From IMG/VR virus record IMGVR_UViG_3300035698_023036, positions 1 through 21,287 of that record: 21,287 nucleotides of DNA. The stretch is one strand, 5' to 3'. Both the position numbers and the translations under genes were made by a program. The DNA is from a virus. The notes under the pieces were generated by a model, which saw only the letters and a list, made by a program, of their open reading frames with translations, did not search any database and was not told the origin of the DNA. Positions within the stretch are counted from its first letter, which is position 1. Every line of letters starts with the position of its first letter. Of the stretch, positions 14,831 through 21,161 are shown piece by piece.

Positions 14831-15067
14831 TTAGTGGTTTTTTTCTGAATCAGAATAATCCGCACTTGTGATCCAGCGGGTCAATTCCGTTTTGGTCGAG
14901 ACCCATTTGCCAGCACGCTTGCGAATTGGTGCATCGGTTTTTACGATTCTATCGAAGCGTTCAACAGTGCAGTTCAGGAAGTACGCAATCTCCTCTCTGC
15001 CCCAGATAATCTCATGCCTGAGTGTTGCAGGCGGATTGAAAGTTCTTTTTGTCGGTTCATTCATCAA
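14831..15067 (-). CDS. Small winged-helix DNA-binding protein
   Basis: The 78 residues contain a MerR/HTH_17-like wing-helix at about 21-67: IIWGREEIAYFLNCTVERFD, then the wing IRKRAGKWVS and T-E-L-T-R-W-I. This fold is used by excisionases, AlpA-like activators and Nu1-type DNA packaging proteins. The ATG overlaps the stop of the DUF6074 gene as ATGA. Its position directly before the capsid genes suggests a late-gene regulator or an extra packaging-site binding protein. Confidence 0.72.
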   Translation of the reverse strand: MMNEPTKRTFNPPATLRHEIIWGREEIAYFLNCTVERFDRIVKTDAPIRKRAGKWVSTKTELTRWITSADYSDSEKNH

Positions 15068-15381
15068 AAATTGCTCTTATCGTTGTTTGTTTTTTGGGCA
15101 TGATAGAGAATTGTAGCCAGCTCTTGCTGAACAGCATCGAAGAAATGATCGACCTCATTTTCGATTTCATCATCGGTCAAAATGGTCTTGCTCAAATCCG
15201 CCCTGTGCCAATCGCACTGACGATTCCAATAACTTGATGCATCTTTGCCCTGTTTGCGGGAAAGGACTTCAGCGACTCGGCGAATCTTTCCAACACGACG
15301 ATTCAGCGGAAACGCCAACACGACTGCAGTATCTGGCTGCTTGCTCATGGCCCTGAAAAGTGGAAGGTCATCGTGCATCAT
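15064..15381 (-). CDS. DUF6074 family protein
   Basis: Starting at MMHDDLPLF it has 105 residues. The DLPLF start, V-V-L-A-F-P-L-N-R-R-V-G-K-I-R-R-V-A-E-V-L, the Y-W-x-x-Q segment and the C-terminal DHFFDAVQQEL match DUF6074, a family I know from rhizobial phages and integrated elements. Its function is not known. An upstream TTG at 15393 or a downstream ATG at 15348 are alternative starts. A 10-codon frame with a strong Shine-Dalgarno sequence overlaps its start. Confidence 0.75.
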   Translation of the reverse strand: MMHDDLPLFRAMSKQPDTAVVLAFPLNRRVGKIRRVAEVLSRKQGKDASSYWNRQCDWHRADLSKTILTDDEIENEVDHFFDAVQQELATILYHAQKTNNDKSNF

Positions 15382-15400
15382 GAAAAACGCCAAAATCCAT
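15368..15400 (-). CDS. Possible leader peptide MDFGVFHDAR
   Basis: A ten-codon frame begins with ATG at 15400, preceded by gaggggtcc (15405-15413), a far better ribosome binding site than that of the DUF6074 gene. Its stop lies inside the start region of that gene. It may deliver ribosomes by translational coupling. Evidence is positional only. Confidence 0.25.
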   Translation of the reverse strand: MDFGVFHDAR

Positions 15401-15578
15401 TTTCGGACCCCTCTTTTGTTGTGTTTGACTGCAGAAAGACCCGCGCTTCGCTTGCGGCAAGTTCCTCGCTTCGCTGCGGCTCTGTTTTTTTAAAAAGGGA
15501 ATACTGGGCAGGGAAGAAGGCGGCAGTTTTGCCCTCAGCGCTGAACTCCTCAATGTGCTTTTTTTTGATTTGCCTTGA

Positions 15579-16184
15579 TCAATATCCACCTGACTGCCTC
15601 CTGTATTCCAATGCCGTGTCTGTGTCTTTTTTTGTGCTGTCATCTACAGAGCCATATTCTGAGCCCGCTCTGTTACTTAGGTGTTCATCTGTAAGGTGTT
15701 TGTCATCTAAGGTGTTAGGGGCCCAAATTTGGTCTGTCGGGAGGTGACGAATTTGGTCTGTCGAGAGGTGACGAATTTGGTCTGTCGAGATTTTCTGACG
15801 TACCAAATCTGCCCTGTCAGAAACTCGCTTATCACGGATCATCATCAAGTTGTCCCTGATCAAATTCGACCGCTTTGTGAGAAAAATGTATGAGTTTGAT
15901 TTCTGCCGGTTTCCACGTTTGACACTCAACCAACCAGTTTTTTTAAGATTTTGGATACCCCTTCGAGCCCGTCTAATTCCACTCTCGTGCAACTCGCCCA
16001 TTTGATCGGCAATCGTCCTTTGCGATGGATAACAGGCGAGCGTGTCCTTGTTGACGTGCTTCAGAAGCACTAGAGCCACACGGACGCCCAGGTCTGAAAC
16101 CTGCTTATCACCTGTGATTAATTGCTGCAGCTCTAGCTTCTGGCTGGTGAATGATTTGGCGTCTTTTTCTTCTGCTGCACTCAT
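15579..16184 (-). CDS. HTH replication-initiator-like protein with internal iterons
   Basis: The 201 residues start with a winged-helix domain of HTH_36 type (about 28-105): SDLGVRVALVLLKHVNKDTL, CYPSQRTIADQMG, and RRARRGIQNLKKTGWLSVKR. This is the domain of plasmid and phage replication initiators. The C-terminal third contains an 8-residue repeat (STDQIRHL twice, then PTDQIW, 133-154) encoded by 24-bp tandem DNA repeats that look like iterons. I infer that it binds these repeats as origin. It has no helicase or primase motif, so host or helper enzymes would do elongation. The ATG overlaps the TOPRIM gene stop as ATGA. Confidence 0.72.
   Translation of the reverse strand: MSAAEEKDAKSFTSQKLELQQLITGDKQVSDLGVRVALVLLKHVNKDTLACYPSQRTIADQMGELHESGIRRARRGIQNLKKTGWLSVKRGNRQKSNSYIFLTKRSNLIRDNLMMIRDKRVSDRADLVRQKISTDQIRHLSTDQIRHLPTDQIWAPNTLDDKHLTDEHLSNRAGSEYGSVDDSTKKDTDTALEYRRQSGGY
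15726..15790. repeat. Tandem 24-bp iterons, likely replication origin
   Basis: Three direct copies begin with AATTTGGTCTGTCG and continue RGAGGTGACG. They lie at 15726-15749, 15750-15773 and 15774-15790; the last is partial. A degenerate further copy (aaatctgccctgtcag) lies at about 15805-15820. The period of 24 bp is close to two helical turns. The copies differ at one base. They lie within the rep-like gene, as do origins in several phages and plasmids. Confidence 0.75.
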
Positions 16185-17104
16185 TCAGCACCACCTTCCA
16201 GAAGATCGACCACTTCAGGCCATTTCCAATAAAGTTCTTTCAAATGGGTTTTGGCTTCGTCTTCACGATCCTTGACCGCATCCCATGCCGCCTGATCGGT
16301 AATGCAGGATTGCAACTCCTTGCGCACCAGATCGGAAATCACACGCGGTTCCAGGGCGTCCAGTTCCCATGAACTATCGCCATACAAGCGCCTGTATTCA
16401 TGGGCGCGTGTGTCGGTTTCCTTGGCTGGATTAGGTGGTGGCCGGTAGCTTTCAATTTGATCCATATTCAAGGCAATGCGCCTGATTTCAACGTCATGTC
16501 CTGAGAACAAAGAGCACCGGGTTTGATTGTCGCGGGTCATATCGAGCCCGGATGGATCGTGGTCACCCAAGTGAATAATCACCGGACGCTTGCCCGCTTC
16601 ACATGCTTGGCGGAACCGTTGCCCGCCACGCCAGCTTTCAGACGCTGACAGATAGCCTTTGCAGGCCAAATAGGTAGCGCGATACTCTTTGCATACGCTC
16701 TCGATTGTGCCGGTCAGAGCGTCTTTTTCAATCCAGACTTCGGGATAGATTTCTTGATCCAACCATGGATCAATGATGATCTTGCGCTCAAGCCCATAGA
16801 GAACACTACGCGGATCACTCTCACCACTGACACGCAATGCTGTGCGTCCGCGATCCTCAATTGCCTGCCATGAAATCAAGCCAGCCTCTCGGCCTTTGGA
16901 AATGAGATTACCGAGCGCCTTGTAGCTGCGCTCGATGTTGTCCAGATAGGCCCGGCTGACAAATTGATAGTACAGTTGACGCAAATTCAGCGTGAGTCGA
17001 TAGCCTTCATATTCCGCAATAATCGCGTTTGCCTGCGCAATGCGGTCAAGGCTGTTTTGTTGGAAATTGTGTTCCTTGAACTGTTCCAGCATCAAGAGGT
17101 CCAT
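16181..17104 (-). CDS. TOPRIM protein related to Topo VI-A / Spo11
   Basis: The 307-residue protein has an N-terminal winged-helix region with NLRQLYYQF (Y45-Y46), the position of the catalytic tyrosine in Topo VI-A and Spo11. A TOPRIM domain follows: E126 in EVWIEKDAL and the D-x-D motif in LGDHDPSGLDM (D181, D183). The C-terminal 90 residues include L-D-A-L-E-P-R-V-I. Function is inferred only: a DNA-cleaving or topoisomerase-type activity in replication or recombination. It sits in the replication module, where many satellites carry a primase-helicase. Similar proteins occur in alphaproteobacterial phages, usually as hypothetical. The first ATG overlaps the upstream gene by 13 nt; ATG 17092 is an alternative. 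Confidence 0.78.
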   Translation of the reverse strand: MDLLMLEQFKEHNFQQNSLDRIAQANAIIAEYEGYRLTLNLRQLYYQFVSRAYLDNIERSYKALGNLISKGREAGLISWQAIEDRGRTALRVSGESDPRSVLYGLERKIIIDPWLDQEIYPEVWIEKDALTGTIESVCKEYRATYLACKGYLSASESWRGGQRFRQACEAGKRPVIIHLGDHDPSGLDMTRDNQTRCSLFSGHDVEIRRIALNMDQIESYRPPPNPAKETDTRAHEYRRLYGDSSWELDALEPRVISDLVRKELQSCITDQAAWDAVKDREDEAKTHLKELYWKWPEVVDLLEGGAE

Positions 17105-17703
17105 TCGTCTTCTGAACGGTTGTGATCGTATTCATCACCACTCGGCTCGGAACAGCTGTCTCCGTCCATGATATCCATAACCGTCAACAGGGCATTCACT
17201 ACGGATGAAATTACCTCCCTCAGATGGAAGTCTTGTTCTGCAGTGATGGTCTGATTTTGGGTATAGGCAGTACGCTCTATATCGTTGAATAGACTAAGCA
17301 GAACCTTGCCGTTCGCGCTTGGCTCCTCGAAGCACCCTTCATTGAAATTGGTTGGCATTTTCAGCCATTGAATCTTGGCTTTCAGGTCTTGGAGCGTGAG
17401 CGCTGGCATTGCTGCCAGTTGCTCGTCAATGCGATAGGATTCGTTCCAAAGCGCTTGCTCTTGCGGGCTTTCTTCTGCTGTCCCAGGCATTGCGTTGATC
17501 TGGTCGTAAATCTCTGCATATCGGTTAACGAGTGCTGGAATTGAGGGCAGACGGTTACCCTCAAGGGCGATCCCGATCATTGCATTATTCAAGGTCTGTG
17601 TGCTATTGGTTCCCATGTCCAAATCATTCCTTTGCGGGCTTGGTAGGATTACGGCTCGGCGGGAGTGCAATCCCGACCGGGCCATTTTTGTTTGCGCGTT
17701 CAT
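17092..17703 (-). CDS. Unknown protein in the early operon
   Basis: ATG 17703, overlapping the previous stop as ATGA and preceded by gagg at good spacing, gives 203 residues. I do not recognise the family. The middle is predicted helical (PALVNRYAEIYDQINAMPGT, SYRIDEQLAAMPALTLQDLK), and the C-terminus is strongly acidic and Ser/Asp-rich (DSCSEPSGDEYDHNRSEDEW). No enzyme motif or membrane segment is visible. The Y-x-x-I-Y-D-Q-I-N and alanine-rich E-Q-L-A-A-M-P pattern suggests a helical bundle. Coupling with xis-like and TOPRIM genes points to regulation or replication. Confidence 0.7.
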   Translation of the reverse strand: MNAQTKMARSGLHSRRAVILPSPQRNDLDMGTNSTQTLNNAMIGIALEGNRLPSIPALVNRYAEIYDQINAMPGTAEESPQEQALWNESYRIDEQLAAMPALTLQDLKAKIQWLKMPTNFNEGCFEEPSANGKVLLSLFNDIERTAYTQNQTITAEQDFHLREVISSVVNALLTVMDIMDGDSCSEPSGDEYDHNRSEDEWTS

Positions 17704-17888
17704 GCTGTGACCTCGCTGAAGAACTGTTCCAGCGTCTTGCGATCTGCGACCCAACGGCCGCCGACTTTTTTGGCTGGCAGTTCACCGGTCGAGAGCATGT
17801 AGAAGGTTTGGCGCTGGTTCCTGCCAATGAACGCGGAAATCGTTTCCACCCCCCAAAGCAGCTCTAAATTTTCTGGATTTTTGTTCAT
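17700..17888 (-). CDS. Excisionase / AlpA-like winged-helix protein
   Basis: ATG 17888, preceded by aaaggtgg, gives 62 residues. They contain an HTH_17 fold: ELLWGVETISAFIGRNQRQT, F-Y-M-L-S-T-G-E-L-P-A, wing KKVGGRWVADRKTLEQFF. It is the first gene of the leftward operon, opposite the integrase pair. This is the place of excisionase or of AlpA, the activator of many Gram-negative PICIs. The longer frame (from 17939) would start upstream of the likely transcript start, so the downstream ATG is preferred. Confidence 0.8.
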   Translation of the reverse strand: MNKNPENLELLWGVETISAFIGRNQRQTFYMLSTGELPAKKVGGRWVADRKTLEQFFSEVTA

Positions 17889-17926
17889 AAAAGTTCCACC
17901 TTTGTTCATGTGCGTTTGCGTTGTCA

Positions 17927-18004
17927 TTAACGTTAACATACGCCTGTCAATTGCATTGTAAAGAGTTTTGTGCCAATTGGTGCCACTAAATTTGAGGTTT
18001 TGGC
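17927..18004. promoter_or_regulatory. Divergent early promoter region with palindromes
   Basis: The 120 bp between the xis-like and RHH-like genes must hold both early promoters. Leftward, TTTACA (17957-17962, minus strand) and TATGTT (17935-17940) are 16 bp apart. The palindrome TTAACGTTAA (17927-17936) covers the -10, a natural repressor position. GTGCCAATTGGTGCC (17970-17984), with core CCAATTGG, lies on the rightward side. A similar core occurs in TGTCGCCAATTGGCGACA at 4817-4834. Confidence 0.45.
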
Positions 18005-18448
18005 ATGTCTAATGATAAAGAGAAGGGACAAAGGCGTGTCTACGTGCTCCCACATGATCTGGTCGAACGCATCGTTGAATATCAAAATGAGATGGGTATA
18101 GCCTCGGAAGTAGAGGCCGCTCGGCGACTGTTAGATGAGGCTCTTATGCGCCGAGACGATTGGCGTTCAATCGCCAAACGGTTCAAGGAACGGTTGACAG
18201 AAACCCGCGTTCTGACTGACATAGCAAAAGATGTTTTGATCGGACACCCGCTTGTGTCGAAGGTAGCTTTTAAGACCAATTCCGTTGAATTCAGCTTGTC
18301 TACTGATGAAAATGTGGAGATCAATAAATCAGGAGAAGTAACCGCCCAAGACGAACATGGGCGCTACATGGAATATGAGCCCAAGTCAAAAATGCGGGTC
18401 ACTGGAAGTAGCTTTGCAGTGGATATGGACGACGAGCCACCTTTCTAA
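18005..18448 (+). CDS. Ribbon-helix-helix-like protein co-transcribed with integrase
   Basis: The 147 residues begin with a ribbon-helix-helix-like segment (about 9-48): QRRVYVLPHDLVERIVEYQN, E-M-G-I-A-S-E-V-E-A-A-R-R-L-L-D-E-A-L. A helical linker and an acidic beta-rich C-terminus follow. Ribosome binding site gagg precedes the ATG. It ends 2 bp before the integrase ATG, so the two are probably one operon. It could be the element's repressor, the only candidate given the absence of a CI-type protein, or an integration accessory factor. I do not recognise the C-terminal half. Confidence 0.72.
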   Translation: MSNDKEKGQRRVYVLPHDLVERIVEYQNEMGIASEVEAARRLLDEALMRRDDWRSIAKRFKERLTETRVLTDIAKDVLIGHPLVSKVAFKTNSVEFSLSTDENVEINKSGEVTAQDEHGRYMEYEPKSKMRVTGSSFAVDMDDEPPF

Positions 18449-18450
18449 CG

Positions 18451-19614
18451 ATGTCAGTCCGCAAGCGCACATGGACCACATCTAGCGGCGAGGCCAAGGC
18501 CGCATGGGCTGTTGATTATCGCGATACGGGCGGTAAGCGACGACTGAAGACATTCCGCCTCAAGAAAGACGCTGATTCGTTTGCCGCCACCAGTCATGTG
18601 GAAGTTGCATCCGGAAGGCATGTCGCGGATAGGGGTAGCGTCACGGTTGCGCAGGCCGGTATGCTGTGGATTGATGCTTCGGAAGCTGCTGGACTGGAAC
18701 AAAGCACCGTCAACCAATATCAGCAACACACAAGACTGCATATCAATCCGTTTATCGGTGATGCGCTGCTATCAAAACTGACAGTGCCGCTTGTCCGTAA
18801 GTTTTCAGACGATCTGCGCGCAGCTGATAGATCCATGGCGATGGTGCGCAAGGTTCTAGTGTCGCTGGGTTCACTGATCGCAGATGCGCAGGAAAGGGGC
18901 TTGGTTGGCCGTAACGTGGTCAGAGACATGCGCGGACGCCGTAAGAGCATAGACAAGACAGAGAAGCGCCAGAAAGGCCGTCTGAAGGTCGGGATTGATA
19001 TTCCCACACCGGAAGAGGTCAAAGCGATCCTGTCAGTGCTTGAAGGCCATTGGCGGCCAATAATTCTAACGGCGGTCCTGACAGGTATGCGGGCATCTGA
19101 ACTGCGCGGCTTGTCATGGGCTGGTGTCGATCTGGATAGAAATGAAATCAGGGTTTATCAGCGTGCGGACAGGTTTAACCGGATCGGTCCACCCAAGTCC
19201 GTTGCCGGTGAGCGGACTATACCAATCACACCCATGGTTGCGACTGAATTGAAACAATGGAAAGAACTGTGCCCTGCAGGCGACCTTGATCTTGTGTTTC
19301 CAACTGGCTCGGGCAATGTGGAAAGCCACTCAAATCTCCGCAGCCGTGGTCTGATTCCATTTGTGGAGCGGGCAGGGGTGATAGACCGAGACGGAAACGC
19401 CAAGTATTCAGGATTGCATTCTCTGCGCCATTTCTATGCATCCTGGTGCATCAATCGGAAAGAGGATGGCGGCTTAGGCCTTCTGCCAAAGACCGTTCAA
19501 GAGCGAATGGGGCATTCATCCATCACCATGACATTGGACGTCTATGGACACCTGTTTCCGCGCAACGATAACACTGAAGAAATGGCCGCTGCTGAAGCGG
19601 TGCTGTTTAATTGA
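18451..19614 (+). CDS. int: Tyrosine recombinase integrase
   Basis: This enzyme catalyses site-specific integration at the tRNA-Arg 3' end. The 387 residues comprise an arm-binding N-terminus, a core-binding SAM-like domain (about 64-165) and the catalytic domain. Catalytic residues are R214 (TGMRASEL), K249 (GPPKS), H323 and R326 (GLHSLRHFYAS), H355 (MGHSS) and nucleophile Y365 (TLDVYGHLFP). All six are present and the frame is intact. It ends 56 bp before attR, the usual int-att arrangement. No separate ribosome binding site is clear, so coupling to the upstream gene is likely. Confidence 0.96.
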   Translation: MSVRKRTWTTSSGEAKAAWAVDYRDTGGKRRLKTFRLKKDADSFAATSHVEVASGRHVADRGSVTVAQAGMLWIDASEAAGLEQSTVNQYQQHTRLHINPFIGDALLSKLTVPLVRKFSDDLRAADRSMAMVRKVLVSLGSLIADAQERGLVGRNVVRDMRGRRKSIDKTEKRQKGRLKVGIDIPTPEEVKAILSVLEGHWRPIILTAVLTGMRASELRGLSWAGVDLDRNEIRVYQRADRFNRIGPPKSVAGERTIPITPMVATELKQWKELCPAGDLDLVFPTGSGNVESHSNLRSRGLIPFVERAGVIDRDGNAKYSGLHSLRHFYASWCINRKEDGGLGLLPKTVQERMGHSSITMTLDVYGHLFPRNDNTEEMAAAEAVLFN

Positions 19615-19615
19615 C

Positions 19616-19632
19616 GCGACATGGACGCGACA
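19616..19632 (+). promoter_or_regulatory. Candidate integrase arm-type site, right arm
   Basis: GCGACATGGACGCGACA has two GCGACA hexamers with an 11-bp period, lies just after the integrase stop and 38 bp before attR. It matches the left-arm candidate at 4036-4052 at 15 of 17 positions. Confidence 0.4.
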
Positions 19633-19670
19633 CAGTGGAAAATAAATAAACGATTACAGCGACTTGATAG

Positions 19671-19718
19671 GGACTTCTAATCCGCAGGTCGTAGGTTCGA
19701 ATCCTACCGGGGTCACCA
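19671..19718 (+). other. attR core (displaced tRNA-Arg 3' half)
   Basis: The stretch holds the 3' part of tRNA-Arg from the anticodon stem to CCA without a 5' half. It matches 3858-3905 at 46 of 48. Its T-stem reads GTAGG/CCTAC instead of ATAGG/CCTAT. By the normal mechanism this is the original chromosomal 3' end. Confidence 0.9.
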
Positions 19719-19737
19719 TTTTTTACATTGTGTACAG

Positions 19738-19910
19738 TGTCCAACCCGGAGACATAGGTAACAGTTTGTACCCAAGACATGGGTGACACTTTCCTGCCGA
19801 ACAGGTTGTCGATAGTTTACAATGCTTTTTGCTCCAAATCGATATATCCCAGATCATAGTGCATGAAGCGTAAGCGCGTGGTGAACCCGCCCTGCTTTGA
19901 ACGGTCGTGA
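19738..19910 (-). pseudogene. IS481-type transposase C-terminal remnant
   Basis: On the minus strand, the frame ending at TAA 19817-19819 reads GGFTTRLRFMHYDLGYIDLE followed by QKAL. This resembles the C-terminus of IS481-family transposases. In the same frame after the stop come I-D-N-L-F-G-R-K-V-S-P-M-S, a segment usual in related proteins, so the TAA may itself be a nonsense change. The 5' part is missing, with an IS66 element following. The stretch ends near 19738 with tgtccaacccggag, resembling an IS end. Confidence 0.55.
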
Positions 19911-19913
19911 GAG

Positions 19914-19945
19914 ATAATGTCCATTAGCGATTAGATGGACATTAT
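19914..19945. repeat. Inverted repeat at the IS66 junction
   Basis: ATAATGTCCAT (19914-19924) and ATGGACATTAT (19935-19945) are perfect 11-bp complements with a 10-nt loop, directly in front of the IS66 tnpA gene. The structure may belong to the tnpA leader. Confidence 0.6.
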
Positions 19946-19954
19946 CGGAGCGGG

Positions 19955-20308
19955 TTGTTGGCGAGGCGGCATAGGCGGAAGTGGAGTGATGACGAGAAGC
20001 GAATGATCTGTGCACAGACGCGGGTGCGCGGTGTGTCGGTGTCGCAGGTTGCGCGTCGGTACGATGTGAATGCGAACCAGGTGTTCAACTGGCTGAAGGA
20101 GCCGCGTTTCGCGGATGCGGAACCACCAGAAGCCGAGATTGCTTTTCTCCCTGTAGAAATAACTGAAGCACGGGGCATGACTGTTCAGGGTGACCGCACT
20201 GAACCCGGCACGCTGGAGATTGATCTGGCCTGCGGTCATCGGCTCCGGATCAACGGACCATACGATGGCGATGCTTTGGCGCGGTTGATCCGGGGCCTCT
20301 CCTCATGA
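19955..20308 (+). CDS. tnpA: IS66 TnpA (orf1) accessory protein
   Basis: The 117 residues from TTG 19955 have an HTH segment: [40 protein letters not shown]. The C-terminal tail I-A-F-L-P-V-E-I and the [15 protein letters not shown] block are usual in IS66 orf1 proteins. Its exact start is uncertain because the frame opens earlier. It overlaps tnpB by 4 nt (ATGA). The frame is intact, unlike its partners. Confidence 0.8.
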   Translation: MLARRHRRKWSDDEKRMICAQTRVRGVSVSQVARRYDVNANQVFNWLKEPRFADAEPPEAEIAFLPVEITEARGMTVQGDRTEPGTLEIDLACGHRLRINGPYDGDALARLIRGLSS

Positions 20309-20690
20309 TCCCCGTCCCAGCATCGACGAAGGTGTGGCTGGCTGCGGGCGTCACTGACATGCGAAAGGGGTTCAACGGTCTCTCGGCTCTGGCTCAGGGT
20401 GTGCAGAAGCGCGATCCATTCTCGGGGCACCTGTTCGTTTTTCGCGGACGTCGCGGTGATCTGGTCAAAGTCATCTCCCTCTCAGGCATGCAAGCATGCC
20501 CTGCCGGGCAGTGGGATGGGACGGACAAGGCGCGTGTCTGTTTTCCAAACGCCTGGAGAAGGGCCGGTTTGTCTGGCCCTCGGCGGCGACCGGAAAGGTG
20601 ATGCTGTCGCCCGTGAAACTGTCGATGTTGCTGGAGGGGATCGACTGGCGCGCGCCAGAAAGGATATGGCGTCCGTTGACCGCCGGATAG
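20305..20690 (+). pseudogene. tnpB: IS66 TnpB (orf2), broken by a 41-bp insertion
   Basis: The gene starts [20 protein letters not shown], the usual TnpB N-terminus, and reads to DLVKVI. The normal continuation [20 protein letters not shown], ending in LLEGIDWRAPE, resumes in another frame at 20517. The 41 bp in between (20476-20516) are not family sequence and shift the frame. They contain GGCATGCAAGCATGCC and CTGCCGGGCAG hairpins. TnpB is therefore not made intact. Confidence 0.82.
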
Positions 20691-20768
20691 TCGGCACTAG
20701 CCTGCAAAAACAGCATAGGTTTGCGGGTTTACAATTACGTCAAGTATCTGAATCTGCTATAACTCCTC

Positions 20769-21105
20769 ATGCGCGAAGCCCCTACAGATTTGCCCGATGA
20801 CGTCGCCGTATTGCAGGCGATGATCGTCTTGCAGAACGAGAAGTTGTCGATCTTCGAGACAGAGATCAAATAGCGCGATTACCGGATCGAGAAGCTCAAG
20901 CACGAATTGGCTTGCTTGCGACGCCACCGGTTCGGAACGCGATCCGAAGCCCTTGATCAGCTTGAGTTAACCCTCGAAGACGAAGAGATCGCCCGGGCGG
21001 TTGAGGCCCCTGTTGATGGAGATGTCACCGACCCCACGACCGACGCGCCCAAGGGCAAACCGAAGCGCAAGCCATTGCCAGATCATCTGCCTCGCAATGG
21101 CATCC
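20769..21105 (+). pseudogene. tnpC: IS66 transposase TnpC, N-terminal fragment with amber codon
   Basis: The frame from ATG 20769 (MREAPTDLPDDVAVLQAMIV) resembles the IS66 TnpC start. It has TAG at 20871-20873, codon 35, and then continues IEKLKHELACLRRHRFGTRS and P-L-P-D-H-L-P-R-N, the typical leucine-zipper and zinc-finger front part. After about 21105 similarity is lost, and the DDE catalytic domain is missing. The gene is inactive. Confidence 0.82.
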
Positions 21106-21161
21106 GATTATTGACAACTAAGCGACCCGAAAACCATTCTGGCCTTTTTGCCTCGGCACAA

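Larger units (their letters stand above)
3858..19718. mobile_element. Integrated capsid-forming phage satellite (cf-PICI-like) in tRNA-Arg
   Basis: The element spans about 15.8 kb between the tRNA-Arg attL and attR. It holds integrase, small DNA-binding regulators, a replication module with iterons, and a full set of head-forming and DNA-packaging genes ending in a tape measure gene. Tail tube, distal tail and baseplate, fibre, holin, endolysin and CI-type repressor genes are not visible. Size, integration in a tRNA gene and capsid genes without tail genes match the capsid-forming phage-inducible islands described in other bacteria. The coupled, uninterrupted frames argue against simple decay. 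A deleted prophage remains possible. Confidence 0.75.
19946..21105 (+). mobile_element. IS66-family element, damaged
   Basis: The three-gene order tnpA, tnpB, tnpC of IS66 is recognisable, but tnpB is frameshifted, and tnpC has a nonsense codon and is cut off near 21105. The left limit is uncertain by tens of bases because the terminal repeat was not identified. Confidence 0.75.

Noticed and set aside
15368-15643. 91-codon minus-strand ORF between rep and DUF6074 genes
   Set aside because: Basic low-complexity sequence, starting within the rep gene, with no good start. Only the last ten codons have a plausible ribosome binding site, and they are listed separately.
15726-15820. CRISPR array
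   Set aside because: The repeats are tandem without spacers and lie within a coding frame; there are no cas genes.
19671-19718. A second tRNA-Arg gene
   Set aside because: Only the 3' half is present; the sequence before it does not form a D-arm or acceptor strand. It is the att duplication.
3858-19718. Gene transfer agent cluster
   Set aside because: GTA clusters carry tail and baseplate genes, lack integrase, and do not have tRNA att sites. Here int and att sites are present and tail genes absent.
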